A stretch of DNA of 64,000 nucleotides from Clostridia bacterium (GTDB taxonomy: Bacteria > Bacillota > Clostridia > Christensenellales > SZUA-584): NCBI GenBank assembly GCA_018648645.1, contig JABGQS010000015.1, forward strand, positions 1 through 64,000, written 5' to 3'. Within the stretch, counting starts at the first letter, position 1. Every line of letters begins with the position of its first letter. Below the pieces are notes generated by a model. The model ran no database searches, had not been told where the DNA came from, and was given only the letters and a program-made list of their open reading frames with translations. Positions 20,221 to 31,046 of the stretch are shown here, one piece after another. The translations under genes and the position numbers were made by a program.

Positions 20221-20474
20221 AAGCAAAAGAGTTAACGATTATGAACGAAGACGGGCTTAGGGCCAGCAAAGCGGCTATGTTTGTGCAGGTGGCGGGCAAG
20301 TTTTCGTCGCAGATTTTGGTCGAGAAGGGCAACAAGAAGATTAACGCCAAAAGCATTATGGGCGTGTTGTCGCTTGGCGTGAAGCAGGGCGAGAAGATTT
20401 TCATCTTTGCGAACGGCAAGGACGAGGAGCAGGCTATTGAGGCCATGGAAGAGTTGATTACCACATCGTTTTAG
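20217..20474 (+). CDS. HPr-like/Crh-like protein lacking the catalytic histidine
   Basis: NEDGLRASKAAMFVQVAGKFSSQ...KKINAKSIMGVLSLGVKQGE; HPr fold with Arg at position 15 and Ser at position 46. Confidence 0.9.
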   Translation: MKAKELTIMNEDGLRASKAAMFVQVAGKFSSQILVEKGNKKINAKSIMGVLSLGVKQGEKIFIFANGKDEEQAIEAMEELITTSF

Positions 20475-20490
20475 ATAGGGTAGAATAGTA

Positions 20491-20525
20491 AAAGCCGCGG
20501 GTGGAATTGCCTGCGGCTTTTTTGG
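20491..20525 (+). terminator. Rho-independent terminator closing the uvrC-to-HPr cluster
   Basis: aaagccgcgggtggaattgcctgcggcttttttt. Confidence 0.85.
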
Positions 20526-20672
20526 TGCGAAAAAGTCTGTTAAAGTATAATAACATGAAGTAAATATGAACGATAATGCAAGAAACATGTAAAATAATTG
20601 ACTATATGTTATAATTGTAGTATTATATAAGAACATTTTACGACAATTTTGCAAAATCAGGAGGAAATGAAA

Positions 20673-22016
20673 ATGTTATTAGAATTTGCGATTAGTAACT
20701 ATAAGTGTTTTACTAAGGAAATTGTTTTTAAGATGACACCTTCACCTAAGATACAAGATTTGAAATATAGCATTTTAAAAGCTAAGCACAATAAGAATAT
20801 CAAAGCGTTATCTTCTGCTGTAATTTATGGTCCCAATGCATCTGGTAAAACTAACTTAATTGGCGCTATGGAAGTATTGAAAAGTATAGTTAAGAGAGGA
20901 CACATTAGGAATGAAGAGAATGAAAGCAATTCTCGAAATATAGCACAGTATAAATTAGAACTCATTCCCAATATCAAAAGTAGAAGGAATACTCCTGTTA
21001 AGTTTAGAATTAAGTTTATTTGTGAGTCTTATTTAGTGGACTATTCGTTATCTATTGTTTTAGGTCGTTTTTTAGATTTGAGTACGGCAAGAAAAGTAGC
21101 TGAAGAGAAACTCATGATTAATAATAAAATAGTTTTTTTAAGAAAAAATAACTCATTGAAAATTGGTAGTATTGAATCAATAATAGGTAAAAAGTATTTT
21201 GCTGATAATTTTAATAAAGCCGCCATAAAGGAGTCTGCGGAGCATAACTTGGATGAAAAGGAACTGTTTTTGAATTCGTTTAAAGCTTTGTACTCGAATA
21301 CTTTTACAAGTCTAATTCTCAACTGGTTTGAGCAAAACCTATACATAATTTATAACGCTAACACTTTGAAAAGCTATCCGGAGATTGAGCAAAAGGCAGA
21401 CGATAAAGAAGCTCTAGCTATCGATGAAGAAGTAAATAAAGCGGTTTCTGAGTTTGGTTTTACAGGAGATATATTAGCTTATGAGAAGAGAGGAGACTCC
21501 GAGGAAACGGAACCTATATCAATAATTAGGGGTAAGGACAAACGGGCAATGGTTTTGAACCTCGAAGTGTTTGAATCATATGGTACGATGCGGTTTGCAA
21601 ATATATTTCCTTTACTTAGAGAGGCAATGTTTTATGGAAATACTATAGTAATAGATGAGTTTGACGCTTCGCTTCATCCAATGGCACTTATGAGTATAAT
21701 CAATGTGTTTCATAATGAGGATATTAATAAAAAGGGGGCTCAGCTAATCTTCAATACACATAATCCTATCTTTTTAAATAGAAACTTATTTAGGAGGGAT
21801 GAGATAAAATTTGTGGAAAGAAATGAAGAGTCTGGAGTTTTCGAGCATTATTCATTGGCTGATTTCGGTACTAGCGGCGAAACAAGCGTGAGGAATACAG
21901 AAAACTATTTAAACAACTATTTTGTCAGTAAGTATGGTGCCATTAAGGATATCGATTTTACTCCAGTGTTTGAAAGAATAATGCGAGAGGGAGATAGTGG
22001 AGATGAGAAAGCTTAG
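20673..22016 (+). CDS. AAA/ABC-type ATPase, RloA/AbiLi-like
   Basis: LLEFAISNYKCF, Walker A YGPNASGKTNLIGAM, Walker B TIVIDEFDASLHPMAL, FNTHNPIFL; ORF track starts upstream at 20649. Confidence 0.85.
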   Translation: MLLEFAISNYKCFTKEIVFKMTPSPKIQDLKYSILKAKHNKNIKALSSAVIYGPNASGKTNLIGAMEVLKSIVKRGHIRNEENESNSRNIAQYKLELIPNIKSRRNTPVKFRIKFICESYLVDYSLSIVLGRFLDLSTARKVAEEKLMINNKIVFLRKNNSLKIGSIESIIGKKYFADNFNKAAIKESAEHNLDEKELFLNSFKALYSNTFTSLILNWFEQNLYIIYNANTLKSYPEIEQKADDKEALAIDEEVNKAVSEFGFTGDILAYEKRGDSEETEPISIIRGKDKRAMVLNLEVFESYGTMRFANIFPLLREAMFYGNTIVIDEFDASLHPMALMSIINVFHNEDINKKGAQLIFNTHNPIFLNRNLFRRDEIKFVERNEESGVFEHYSLADFGTSGETSVRNTENYLNNYFVSKYGAIKDIDFTPVFERIMREGDSGDEKA

Positions 22017-22677
22017 CAAACAGTTTTTTATTTCTGTTCCAGGCGAAACAGAACAATGGTATTTTGAGTATTTGCAATCACTAACCTACAGAGATGATAG
22101 AGCAAAGTTTGTCGCAAAAATAAGTTCCAAAAAATATACTTCTCCTAGAAAGCACGTTAGAGCGCTTCCCGTATTAAGTGATGATATTCGAGCCTCCCAT
22201 ATTTGTGACTACGAGAGTAATGATGGACAGCATGTGACTGCATTTAAAGGCGTAATGGATGAAGCAAAGGAGATTAGAGATAATTGTGGTACTTCCAGAT
22301 GTATTGCGGATTATACTTTAGGATACAGCAATTTTACGTTTGATTTGTGGATGGTTTTACATAAAGCAACAGGTTGTGCACCTGTATCTCATCGAAGACA
22401 ATATATTGGTCATATTAATGATGCATTTGGGACGGATTATAGTTTTATTGATGATTACAAGAAGGAAGACAATTTTAAGAAGATATTGTCACAAATAGAG
22501 CTAGATGATGTATTGCAGGCAGTAATAAATGCTGAGAAAATCAGAAGTTACAACTTGGAAAATAAAAGACAGTGGCACAGGCAATATAAAGGTTTTGAGT
22601 ATAATTTAAAGAATCCGGATTTAACAATAAATGAGGTAGTAAAAAGAATATTGAGTGAGTGTGGTGTAATAGAATAG
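21997..22677 (+). CDS. RloB/AbiLii-like protein
   Basis: FFISVPGETEQWYFEYLQSL and YSNFTFDLWMVLHKATGCAPV resemble the RloB N-terminal EGxxTE motif and SNPxFExWxLLH; overlaps the ATPase gene by 20 nt (GTG 21997 or ATG 22003). Confidence 0.75.
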   Translation: MEMRKLSKQFFISVPGETEQWYFEYLQSLTYRDDRAKFVAKISSKKYTSPRKHVRALPVLSDDIRASHICDYESNDGQHVTAFKGVMDEAKEIRDNCGTSRCIADYTLGYSNFTFDLWMVLHKATGCAPVSHRRQYIGHINDAFGTDYSFIDDYKKEDNFKKILSQIELDDVLQAVINAEKIRSYNLENKRQWHRQYKGFEYNLKNPDLTINEVVKRILSECGVIE

Positions 22678-22693
22678 AAAAGTATTATTCGTA

Positions 22694-23704
22694 TTAGCCC
22701 CAATGATAATCCTTGACCGCTTCAACCAACGCCAACACGTTATTGACGGGGATGTCGGCGGTTATGCTGTGCGTTGGCGAGAAGATGTAGCCGCCATTCG
22801 CACCCATGATTTGCAGCGTTTCGCGAGCTTTGGCTGCACACTGCTTGGGCGTTGCGAAGGGAAGAAACTGCTGGGTGCTGACACCGCCGTAGAAGGTGAT
22901 GTGTGCGCCGTATTCTTTCTTCAATGTATTAAGATCGTAGATTTCGGGTTGGACGGTGTTGTAGACATCCATACCCATATCAACGAGGTCGTCCATGATT
23001 TCGCGCAGGTCGCCGCAGCTATGGAGCACGACGTATTTGCCCGCGCGTTTGACTTTGTCGAAGATTGCGCACATGCCGGGCTTTATGTATTTGCGCCACA
23101 TATCAGGACCCATGATGAGGCCCATTTGCTGACCCCAGTCGTCGCCGAAATATACGGCTTCGTAGTCGTATTGCAAAACGAGATCGAGCAGCTCTAAATG
23201 GTGGTTTAGGATTGACTCGAACAAGCCGTAGGTGAAGGAAGGGTTAAGGCACATATCGACCAGCAGATCTTCCATGCCCCGAAGGCTCCATGCGCGCTCG
23301 AAGTATAGCATGGTCAGCGCGAACATGCGGAAACGCTCGGTTGTGTCTGCTTCGAGGTTTTTGCACAGAGTCGTTGCAAAGTCTTTTTGAAGAGCGGGCA
23401 TCGTGTATGCGCTGAGCGGTTTATCACGTAGCGGAAAACCGGTTACCACGCCGATGTCGTCGTCCGGGAGCTTTGTCCATGTGACGCTGAAGATGTCGTT
23501 TTCCCGCCCATCGGGCAGCTTTATATTGTTTTTGTATTTTTGCATGTACAGATGGTTGCCAAGCAACGCGTCCGCGTCTGAGCCCAGACGATTGCCCGCG
23601 GCTTTGACAAACGCCGAGGTTAAGTTTATTTGCCAAGGTGTTACGTCGGTTTGCTTGTGGTTGATGGCAGCTATAACGCGTTGTTTTCTTGTAATGTTGT
23701 TCAT
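22694..23704 (-). CDS. Uroporphyrinogen decarboxylase (URO-D) family protein, methyltransferase-like
   Basis: 336 aa; VLHSCGDLREIMDDLVDMGMDVYNTVQPE...YGGVSTQQFLPFATP...GYIFSPTHSI. Confidence 0.85.
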   Translation of the reverse strand: MNNITRKQRVIAAINHKQTDVTPWQINLTSAFVKAAGNRLGSDADALLGNHLYMQKYKNNIKLPDGRENDIFSVTWTKLPDDDIGVVTGFPLRDKPLSAYTMPALQKDFATTLCKNLEADTTERFRMFALTMLYFERAWSLRGMEDLLVDMCLNPSFTYGLFESILNHHLELLDLVLQYDYEAVYFGDDWGQQMGLIMGPDMWRKYIKPGMCAIFDKVKRAGKYVVLHSCGDLREIMDDLVDMGMDVYNTVQPEIYDLNTLKKEYGAHITFYGGVSTQQFLPFATPKQCAAKARETLQIMGANGGYIFSPTHSITADIPVNNVLALVEAVKDYHWG

Positions 23705-23757
23705 GTTTACTCTCCCTTATATGCATACTATTCTACGCGAAACTTGCAATGTCCTCT

Positions 23758-24711
23758 TTAGAACAGAACCAAATAGACAACAGGCACAACGATGATGAGC
23801 GAAAGCGTGGACACTATCCAACACGAGTTACCGAGGTCTCGGTGAAGACCGTAAATGTTGATTGGGATGAGTGCGTTGAACCCGACCGGCAGGAAGCTCA
23901 TGATGACGAGCGCTTTGAACAGCGTACCGTCGCCGTAGCCCTGAAGCCCGAGAAGCAAGCTGATGCCGATAATCAAGATTGGCGTCAGCACGTACTTTAT
24001 TGCGAACATCACGGCAATCTCCTTGGGGTATCTGCGGATTTTTGAGAAGCGCATGGTGTAGCCGAGTGCCGCAACCAAGAAGAATGACGATATGGGGATT
24101 AGGTACTCGTTGAGCGGGGCGTAGAACGCAGGGCGCTTGACACTAAGAAAATTGAGCAGGAAGCCAACAAACATCGTAGCAAAAAAAATGATAATGGCCT
24201 TATCGGTAATTAACTTTTTGAAAATGCCTTGCTTGGCTGTGGTTCTCGAAAAATAGCCGGATACCGGGAACACAAAAGCATACATAAAGGGAGCACCCAG
24301 CACAAAGAACAAAACGCAGAATGCGTAGCCCGGCTCTCCAAGAAACGCGAACGTCAATAGTCCACCGAAAGCGCCGATGTTTGTGGCGCTGCCACAGCAG
24401 AAAAAAGCGCCTGTTTTTAGTTTGTCGTGCTTCGCTATTTTTGAGTACAGCAGGGCAAGAGCTGAACCGAAAAGAAGCGAAAGTATGCAAATGAACGGCA
24501 GCGAAATGAGCGCGGGGTTTCTTATATCGACTATCCAAAAAGCGCCAAGCAGAATAATTGGAGTCACGTAAAACACAATGATATTGCGTATAGTGGTCAT
24601 GAGACGGTCGTTTCTTGTTCTTGTCCTCTCGTTTTTGACTGCAAGGTGAAATATCTGCCCTACAATCAAACCGCCTACAATTATGCCAAGTGATAATATC
24701 ATTCTGCCCAT
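23758..24711 (-). CDS. AEC (auxin efflux carrier) family permease, copy 1
   Basis: 317 aa, about 10 TM; IKYVLTPILIIG, LVIMSFLPVGFNALIPINIYGL. Confidence 0.8.
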   Translation of the reverse strand: MGRMILSLGIIVGGLIVGQIFHLAVKNERTRTRNDRLMTTIRNIIVFYVTPIILLGAFWIVDIRNPALISLPFICILSLLFGSALALLYSKIAKHDKLKTGAFFCCGSATNIGAFGGLLTFAFLGEPGYAFCVLFFVLGAPFMYAFVFPVSGYFSRTTAKQGIFKKLITDKAIIIFFATMFVGFLLNFLSVKRPAFYAPLNEYLIPISSFFLVAALGYTMRFSKIRRYPKEIAVMFAIKYVLTPILIIGISLLLGLQGYGDGTLFKALVIMSFLPVGFNALIPINIYGLHRDLGNSCWIVSTLSLIIVVPVVYLVLF

Positions 24712-24750
24712 AGAAAATTCCTTTTCAGATTTTTGCTATATTCCCGCACA

Positions 24751-25704
24751 TCAAAACAGTATGATGTACACGACCGGCACCACTACGACGAGTGAAACCG
24801 TTGTGACTATCCAGTTTGAGTTGCCTAGGTTCTTGTCGAGCCCGTACATGTTGATGGGAATAAGTGCGTTGAACCCGACAGGCAGCGCGCTCATTATGAC
24901 GAGCGCTTTGAACAGCGTGCCGTCGCCGTAGGTGTTGAGACCAAGAAGCAAGGCCGTGCCGATAACAAAGAGCGGCGTGATTATGTATTTGACGATTGAT
25001 ATGAACACGATTTCCTTCGGGTAGCTGCGGATTAAGCCAAAGCGCATTGTGTAGCCGAGCGCAGCGACAAGGAAGAATGACGATATCGGTATCAGGTATT
25101 CGTTGAGTTTGCTGTAGAATGCAGGGCGCGGTACACCCACAAGGTTTAGTATGAACCCGACAAGCATGGTCGCAAAGAACATCATGATGAGTTTGTCTTT
25201 GAGTATGCGCTTGAGTGGGTGTGTTTTTATGTGAGACTCTGAGAACGAGCTGGCGACCGGGAAAACCACAGTGTATAAAAACGGCGCGGAAAGCACGATA
25301 TAGAGCACGCAGAAAGCGTAGCCGGTTTCGCCCAGAAACGCGAACGTCAGAAGTCCACCGATGGACCCGAGGTTAGATGAACCGCCGCAGCAAAACATGG
25401 CGCCCGTCTGCAGTCGGTTGTGTTTAGCGATTTTGGAGAAGAGCAGGGAAAGCGAGCTGCCGATACCAAGCGCGAAGATGCAAATGAAGGGCACGGTGAT
25501 TAGCGAAGCGTTGCCGATGTCTACGACCCAAAAGGCGCCGAGCAGAATGACCGGAGTTACTGAATAAACAATAATGTTGCGAATTGTCGTCATGACGGCA
25601 TCCGTTTTTGCTCGTGCTTTCTCGCCTTTGACTGCGCCGTAAAGTATTTGACCAACGACCAGAGCACCCACGATAATCGCGAGTGAAAAAATCAGTTTTC
25701 CCAT
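24751..25704 (-). CDS. AEC family permease, copy 2 (tandem paralog)
   Basis: Near-collinear with 23758..24711 (LVIMSALPVGFNALIPINMYGL); start MGKLIFSL after GGAGCGTAC. Confidence 0.8.
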   Translation of the reverse strand: MGKLIFSLAIIVGALVVGQILYGAVKGEKARAKTDAVMTTIRNIIVYSVTPVILLGAFWVVDIGNASLITVPFICIFALGIGSSLSLLFSKIAKHNRLQTGAMFCCGGSSNLGSIGGLLTFAFLGETGYAFCVLYIVLSAPFLYTVVFPVASSFSESHIKTHPLKRILKDKLIMMFFATMLVGFILNLVGVPRPAFYSKLNEYLIPISSFFLVAALGYTMRFGLIRSYPKEIVFISIVKYIITPLFVIGTALLLGLNTYGDGTLFKALVIMSALPVGFNALIPINMYGLDKNLGNSNWIVTTVSLVVVVPVVYIILF

Positions 25705-25771
25705 GTACGCTCCTTCTTTATCGCGTGCATTATAACACACATTACAGCAAATGGGTATTTATATTGCGAAT

Positions 25772-25801
25772 AAAAAAACCGACCGCAGAGTGGCGGTCGG
25801 C
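25772..25801 (-). terminator. Terminator of the Gfo/Idh/MocA gene
   Basis: aaaaaaaccgaccgcagagtggcggtcgg (minus strand: hairpin then T7). Confidence 0.85.
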
Positions 25802-25820
25802 TTGCGCAAATTTCAAATAG

Positions 25821-26885
25821 CTAGAACTCGTTGAACACTTTGACGACTTTGCCTGTGACGATAGACTCGTATGCAGCAGAGCAGGCGGCGATTGTTTTTG
25901 CGCCCTCGAAAACGCTCGGCTGGGGAAGCGTGTCGTTCGTTAATGCGATACCAAAATCGATGAGGTATCTAATCGATGTGCGACCGTGTCCAAACGCGCC
26001 TTCGGTCTCGGGCGGGTAGAGGTCTTCCACAGGCTTTTTATCCTCGAAGTGGTCGAGCACGGTTGTTACTTTGCCGCCTAGGAAATCGGCAAACTCTGCC
26101 GTGCTGCTGCCCGAAGTGCCGAAAAGGCTGATGCCCATCATGGGCTGTGGCGGCTCGACAACGCCGAACGCGCCAAATGCGCTGGCGACGAGACCGTTCT
26201 TGAACTTTAGGTTGACCATATAGTTTGCGTAGTCTTCGTAGTGCTTGCCCGTGTTTGGGCACTTTAGCATGGGGGCTTTGCTGCCGACTGCGTGGACTTC
26301 GTCTACATCGCCAAAGAACCAGCGAAGCGCGTCGATGGGGTGCGAAAGCCCGCCGTAGACCATGTCTTGGGGCATATTGATCCGCCAAGGTGTGGCTGCG
26401 TATACCGGGCGCATGTCGTGGATATAATGCGCTTGACCCATGAACACGTCGCCAAGATCCCCGCTGTCGAACAAGTCGCGCAGGGCAGCGAACTGTGGCT
26501 CGTAGCGCATAGTCTGACCGACCATGAACTTGACGCCTTTTTCTTTAACCAGCCGTACGATTTCTTTGGATTCTTCCAGCGAGACGACCATCGGTTTGGT
26601 GCAAAGCACGTGCTTGCCTGCTTTGAGAGCGGCCTCGCAATGCTCGAAATGCAGGGGGTCGGGCGAAAACACCCCGATGATGTCGAGACTCGTATCATTG
26701 ACCATTTCCATGTAGTCGGTTGTGCAGCGATCCAAGTTGTATTCGCTTTGTGTTTTTTTCAAAGCTGCTTCATTCAAATCGCATATTTGAGTGACGTTTA
26801 TTGGGATGTCGTTGCGCTTATTAACCGGGAGCATGTTGATGCCCATGCCAAGACCGATAACACCCATTGCATAAGTTTTTGCCAT
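25821..26885 (-). CDS. Gfo/Idh/MocA family oxidoreductase
   Basis: MGVIGLGMGINMLPV...CDLNEAALKKT...GKHVLCTKPMVVSLEESKEIV. Confidence 0.92.
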   Translation of the reverse strand: MAKTYAMGVIGLGMGINMLPVNKRNDIPINVTQICDLNEAALKKTQSEYNLDRCTTDYMEMVNDTSLDIIGVFSPDPLHFEHCEAALKAGKHVLCTKPMVVSLEESKEIVRLVKEKGVKFMVGQTMRYEPQFAALRDLFDSGDLGDVFMGQAHYIHDMRPVYAATPWRINMPQDMVYGGLSHPIDALRWFFGDVDEVHAVGSKAPMLKCPNTGKHYEDYANYMVNLKFKNGLVASAFGAFGVVEPPQPMMGISLFGTSGSSTAEFADFLGGKVTTVLDHFEDKKPVEDLYPPETEGAFGHGRTSIRYLIDFGIALTNDTLPQPSVFEGAKTIAACSAAYESIVTGKVVKVFNEF

Positions 26886-26961
26886 ATTATAAAACCTCCT
26901 ATTATAGAATTATTCTATACTAGGAGGCTTTGGTTTTCAATGCTTTAATCTCCGAAAGCTA

Positions 26962-28269
<1,308 letters not shown>

Positions 28270-28510
28270 TTATATCTCCTTAAATTTTTTGCACTTTTAA
28301 AGCACGGCAACTGCTAAATTGCCGAACATGGGTATTATAACGCATTTTTTGCCGGTCGTAAATTGTTATTTTTGATTGTTGGGAGAAAAAGTGATATATG
28401 TTTAGGATTTAGGGACGTCATCTTGTATATGAGCAGTTCCGTAGAGTAAAGTGTAATATATAAAGCACTAATTCATTTGTATTGTTTGCAGCGTGGGCGG
28501 CTATCCAAAA

Positions 28511-28550
28511 GAAACCCCTGTATAGCGATATATTGCCATACAGGGGTTTG
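28511..28550 (-). terminator. Terminator of the secreted-protein gene
   Basis: aaacccctgtat...atacaggggttt hairpin; minus-strand tail TTTCTTTT. Confidence 0.75.
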
Positions 28551-28567
28551 ATGCTACATGGTATTTA

Positions 28568-29239
28568 TTACCAGTTGCCAAACCCGGGGCGAAGAGGTGA
28601 GCAATAGGTTACTTCTCCGTCTAGGGTCTCCTGAATTATCGCGAACTCACCCCAGATGTCAGGGCCTATTTCAGTACCGTCAGCTGCATACCATACTCCT
28701 GATACTTTGGTTGCATCCGCAGGCACCGCGATAATCTTGCTTGAGGATTCGTAGATAACGGCACCTTGGTCGTCAAGCAGATAGTCTCTGTAGTATTCCC
28801 ATGCGCCCGAGCCGATGTATGTGTCGTAGCCATAATGCCTGTCCAAAGCGCCGTCGCCGTCTTGGTCTTTGTTGGAAATCCATGCATCGTTCCATTTCAT
28901 CTCAACCATATATTCTCTGTATGGCCAAGCCCAATGACTTGCAGCGGTTGGGTTTGCTGCAAGATACGCAGCATCGTCGCCCATGTAAGGCGGCAAACCG
29001 GCTCTGCCAAGATATACATTTACATACGAGCCTTTGAAATAGTGCGCCTGATAGTTGTAGCCAAAGATGTCATAGCCCGTTGTAATTTCCTGTCCCGCAA
29101 GATAATGCCCTGCGGAGTAGAAAACGCCGCCCGTCGTAACTGAGTTACATTTTTCTTTCGGTGCCGCTGCAGCGATTGTCGTAAACAAAGACAACGTAAT
29201 CAGCATGACTAAGATGAGTAGTAACAGTTTCTTTTTCAT
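28568..29239 (-). CDS. Secreted protein of unknown function with an EF-hand/dockerin-like Ca-binding loop
   Basis: Signal peptide MKKKLLLLILVMLITLSLFTTIAAAA; DQDGDGALDRH loop; no other family recognised. Confidence 0.7.
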   Translation of the reverse strand: MKKKLLLLILVMLITLSLFTTIAAAAPKEKCNSVTTGGVFYSAGHYLAGQEITTGYDIFGYNYQAHYFKGSYVNVYLGRAGLPPYMGDDAAYLAANPTAASHWAWPYREYMVEMKWNDAWISNKDQDGDGALDRHYGYDTYIGSGAWEYYRDYLLDDQGAVIYESSSKIIAVPADATKVSGVWYAADGTEIGPDIWGEFAIIQETLDGEVTYCSPLRPGFGNW

Positions 29240-29726
29240 GAGAGTCCCTCCATAATTAAATTTAATTAAGGATCGGTTGCGCCACTAGCTCATTAACTGC
29301 AAGGCGCCCAAAATATGCAGTTAGATCTTTGCTTTCCTTATATATTACTATCATCAACAGCAGCAATGAAACACATATGCAGATGATATATAATGCAGAA
29401 ATTTTGGTATTTACTTGAAGTGACGACGCGGATGTATGGACTTGCTTACTGATACAATTATAATATTAAATGACTAATAATGCAAGCCGATTTATGTAAT
29501 AAATGAAAAAATTTGATAAAGTAGCGTGCCGCAAATATTACGACTACCATATGATGTATCAAGTAGGTTTCTTCATAAAATAGGAATGTCGAAAAACGCG
29601 TGGAAGGGAACGTTGCCTGTGAAATAGCGGGGAACGGAATGCAGAGCTATTGAAAAGCCGCAGACAAAAAACAGCACGAACAGAATGCTTGTGAAGGTGG
29701 TTTTTGCACGAAAAATCGGCAGTTGA

Positions 29727-30893
29727 TTAATTCCCCTGCGACTCACCTTCCTCAACAGCTTTTAAGTCGTCCAGCTTCTCTTTGCCAATCGAGTGGTCGG
29801 CGTGCACGAGGTGGGACGCTATGAAGGCAGTTAATGGAATGGTCATGACCATGCCGATGCTGCCGCAGAGCGATTTGGCGACCTCAATGACGATGTAGCC
29901 TTGGTTGAGCATGTCGAGGTACGATGTGCTGTAGACCGACCAAACGACCATCAGCATTATGCTGCCGCCGGTGTATGCGAGAATCAGCGTGTTTGCCATT
30001 GTGCCGATGATGTCTTTGCCAACGGAGAGACCAGACTTGAACAGCTTTTTGCGGCTGATGGCGGGGTGGATGTTGACCATTTCGTTTATGGATGAGGAGA
30101 TAGACATGCCTACGTCCATTACAGCGCCGATGCAGCCTATAAGAATGCCTGCGGTCAGTATGCCTTGATAGTTGAAGATAACGTCTGTGTCGGCGACCAT
30201 CAGCATGCCGACCGAAGCGGTGTTGATGCCCGAGATGCGCATGAGTGCGCTGAACACGATGGTGATGACGGCTGCGCATATCAGCCCGCCGACTGTGCCG
30301 AGAACGGCAGAGAGCGATTTTCTGTTGAACCCGCCCACGAGGAACAATGTGACCACGCTGATGACAACGCAGATGAGCGCCGCGGAAAGAATGGGGTTGT
30401 AGCCTCTGGCGATGAGCGGGACGAGCACGAACACGACTGCGCTTACCGTGAAGACCAGCGCAAGTATCGTTTTTAGCCCTTTCATGCGCCCGATAACGCC
30501 GATCAATACCAGAAACACGAGCGCCAGTATGATGATGTATGGCAGACGAACGAGGGTGACCACGCTGACGTAGTCGATCTCGTCTTCCGCAGTCTCGAAA
30601 ACGGCGACCAGAACGGTGTCGCCTGTTTTGTATAGCGCGATGTCGGTGTAATTGGCGGCATCGATGAAAACGCCGGCTTCCTGCTGCTGACCTTCGAACG
30701 GGCCTTCAGTGAAAACGAGCGTTAAATGCTGCGTGCTGTAATATTTGCCCGTGGATTCGTCTTTATATGAGTCGTCGGTTGAATCTACGACTTTTGCTCT
30801 GTATTCCGTATCTTTTTCGGAAGAATCTGCGCCGCAGGAAACGAGCAGAATGCTGACGGTAAGTATAAGGATGATGATCAGTAATTTTCTCAT
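29727..30893 (-). CDS. YibE/F family membrane protein
   Basis: 388 aa; lipobox-like LVSCG; GRMKGLKTILALVFTV...GGLICAAVITIVFSALMRISGIN...GAVMDVGMSISSSINEM. Confidence 0.9.
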   Translation of the reverse strand: MRKLLIIILILTVSILLVSCGADSSEKDTEYRAKVVDSTDDSYKDESTGKYYSTQHLTLVFTEGPFEGQQQEAGVFIDAANYTDIALYKTGDTVLVAVFETAEDEIDYVSVVTLVRLPYIIILALVFLVLIGVIGRMKGLKTILALVFTVSAVVFVLVPLIARGYNPILSAALICVVISVVTLFLVGGFNRKSLSAVLGTVGGLICAAVITIVFSALMRISGINTASVGMLMVADTDVIFNYQGILTAGILIGCIGAVMDVGMSISSSINEMVNIHPAISRKKLFKSGLSVGKDIIGTMANTLILAYTGGSIMLMVVWSVYSTSYLDMLNQGYIVIEVAKSLCGSIGMVMTIPLTAFIASHLVHADHSIGKEKLDDLKAVEEGESQGN

Positions 30894-30983
30894 GGTTACC
30901 TCGTAAATCTATTTATGCAAATCCTATCATATCATACCACTGCTCTGTTTGCACATCGCGAAAAATGCGCCGAACTGTTTTCT

Positions 30984-31011
30984 TTGACAGCAAGCGTTGC
31001 TGTGTTATAAT
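30984..31011 (+). promoter_or_regulatory. Sigma-A-like promoter of the MATE gene
   Basis: TTGACA - 16 nt - TATAAT. Confidence 0.6.
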
Positions 31012-31046
31012 ACTTTGGCATACAAAGAAGCACCGAGAGGGCATTC

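Noticed and set aside
29573-29755. 60-aa minus-strand ORF overlapping the end of the YibE/F gene (TTG start, one TM-like stretch)
   Set aside because: Plausible small membrane protein, but there is no clear RBS or family, so support is insufficient.
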